Source: Dehalococcoidia bacterium
GTDB lineage: Bacteria; Chloroflexota; Dehalococcoidia; Dehalococcoidales; RBG-16-60-22
Direction: 5' to 3'
Length of the DNA: 5,840 nt
NCBI GenBank assembly: GCA_004375725.1
Contig: SOKS01000155.1
Span: forward strand, 1 to 5,840
Shown: piece after piece, positions 4,924 through 5,840 of the stretch
Layout: every line of letters begins with the position of its first letter
How positions within the stretch are numbered: the first letter of the stretch is position 1
Notes under the pieces: generated by a model
Database searches by the model: none
What the model was told of the DNA's origin: nothing
What the model saw: the letters and a program-made list of their open reading frames with translations, nothing else
Translations under genes and position numbers: made by a program

Positions 4924-5840
4924 GTGACGGCACGGAAGCTGGGTATCGTGGCTGACGACCTGACTGGGGCCATGGACAGCAGCGGTTATTTTGCCAGTCT
5001 GGGGTTCAGCACGGTAGTGGTTCTTGACCCGAATTTTTCCTGCGATGCCACGGTACTGGTTATTACCACCAACAGCCGCGCTGAAGACCCGAAGGTTGCC
5101 CGCGAGCGGGTGCGGCAGGCGATGCATGGTATGGCTGAGAGGGTGGTATACAAGAAAATTGACTCTACGCTCAGAGGTAACATCGGGGAAGAGTTGCAGG
5201 TAGCCGTGGCGGCAATGGCCAGTGAGAAGGTGGTGGTGGCACCGGCTTTTCCGGCGGTGGGACGGACTACGGTGGACGGAATCCTTCTGGTCAACGGGGT
5301 CCCGGTAGCGGAAACCCAGTTTGCCCACGACCCGATATCACCGGTAAAGGAATCCAGTATTCCCCGCCTGCTTGAGCAATCCATGCACTGTAAAATAGAC
5401 TGCGTTTCCACTGATGAGATTGAAGCCGGGCCAGAGGCTCTCCAACAGACCATCAGCCATAAACCAGAGAATGTCGTGGTCTGCGATGTGATGGAGGCGT
5501 CTCATCTCAGCAGTATTGCCCGGGCGGCAGCGCTGGCCGGGGGACATTGGTTGCTCTGCGGGTCCGGCGGTCTGGCGCGAGAATTGCACCTGCTTCTCAC
5601 TGAAGTGCCCAAGTTGGATGAAATACAATCAAGAGAACAAAAAATCGGGCCGGCGCTGGTGGTGGTCGGCACGCGCAATCAGGTAGCGGCCAGCCAGTTG
5701 CTCAAAGCACGTGATGAGCTGGGCATGCCACTATTAAATCTGGAAACGGAAAAGCTAAATACCGAAGAAGTTCTGTCGGGCAGACTGGAAAGCCTTCTGA
5801 AGGAAGTTGATAAACTGATGGATGGGGGGAAGGGGTTGGC
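4924..5840 (+). CDS. Four-carbon acid sugar kinase family protein (DUF1537), C-terminus beyond window
   Basis: This reading frame stays open from 4918 to the right edge and translates to the DUF1537/OtnK-DtnK kinase family. These enzymes phosphorylate four-carbon acid sugars such as 3-oxo-tetronate or D-threonate at O4 using ATP. Counting from GTG 4924, the N-terminal substrate domain shows GIVADDLTGAMD (7-18), TTNSR (48-52), the hallmark YKKIDSTLRGN (76-86), and APAFPAVGRTTVDG (106-119) followed by the DP pair at 136-137. The nucleotide-binding C-terminal domain begins around GSGGLA (213-218) and VVVGTRNQ (246-253), then runs off the edge. Members usually have about 400-470 residues, so about 305 are present and perhaps 100-150 are missing. 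The upstream ATG at 4918 is possible but badly placed relative to GAGAGG. The 15-base gap after the zinc dehydrogenase stop indicates co-transcription. In known pathways the partners are a dehydrogenase, an isomerase and an aldolase/decarboxylase or a PdxA-like enzyme. Those partners, if present, would lie to the right. Confidence 0.93.
   Translation, partial: MTARKLGIVADDLTGAMDSSGYFASLGFSTVVVLDPNFSCDATVLVITTNSRAEDPKVARERVRQAMHGMAERVVYKKIDSTLRGNIGEELQVAVAAMASEKVVVAPAFPAVGRTTVDGILLVNGVPVAETQFAHDPISPVKESSIPRLLEQSMHCKIDCVSTDEIEAGPEALQQTISHKPENVVVCDVMEASHLSSIARAAALAGGHWLLCGSGGLARELHLLLTEVPKLDEIQSREQKIGPALVVVGTRNQVAASQLLKARDELGMPLLNLETEKLNTEEVLSGRLESLLKEVDKLMDGGKGL

Noticed and set aside
3841..5328. 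A 495-codon open frame on the minus strand opposite the dehydrogenase and kinase genes
   Set aside because: Its product is rich in His, Arg and Pro without any recognisable domain, and it is antisense to two clear enzyme genes with good ribosome binding sites. It is a by-product of GC-rich codon use on the other strand.

Overview
The window is ordinary bacterial DNA of moderately high GC content. It holds six protein genes in three transcription blocks. Start sites are mostly preceded by good AAGGAGG-type ribosome binding sites, and promoters look like the sigma-70 type. The mix of genes (carbohydrate-acid and hydroxy-acid catabolism, strong Shine-Dalgarno sites, a two-domain CinA) would fit Chloroflexota/Dehalococcoidia-like or Firmicutes-like bacteria. 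This taxonomic guess is weak, because no rRNA or marker gene is present.

Left block (1-2333, minus strand). Three genes read leftward, with 56 and 31 bases between them, in this order of transcription: an HpcH/HpaI-family class II aldolase (GTG start), a D-2-hydroxyacid dehydrogenase, and the N-terminal third to half of a short-chain dehydrogenase that runs off the left edge. Together they look like an operon that oxidises or reduces small hydroxy acids and cleaves a 2-oxo-3-deoxy-type acid to pyruvate (or a similar oxo acid) and an aldehyde.

Middle (2334-3755). A 204-base divergent intergenic region carries a candidate promoter for each direction and a small inverted repeat. It is followed by cinA on the plus strand. 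CinA has an intact N-terminal MoCF-like domain. Its C-terminal PncC-like domain keeps the length and fold landmarks, but most of its signature residues are changed.

Right block (3756-5840, plus strand). After 121 bases containing a good sigma-70 promoter comes a threonine-dehydrogenase-like zinc alcohol dehydrogenase. A DUF1537 four-carbon acid sugar kinase follows 15 bases later (from its preferred GTG start) and is cut by the right edge. This pair suggests oxidation of a four-carbon hydroxy acid followed by phosphorylation. A Tdh-like enzyme acting on the C3 hydroxyl could feed the kinase directly without the usual isomerase; that is a hypothesis.

No RNA gene, mobile element, CRISPR array or attachment site was seen. 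No gene-free stretch exceeds 300 bases. No convincing terminator was found after cinA. I see no clearly novel system. The points most worth checking are the degenerate CinA C-terminal domain, the Asp in place of a structural-zinc Cys in the dehydrogenase, and the dehydrogenase-kinase pairing.
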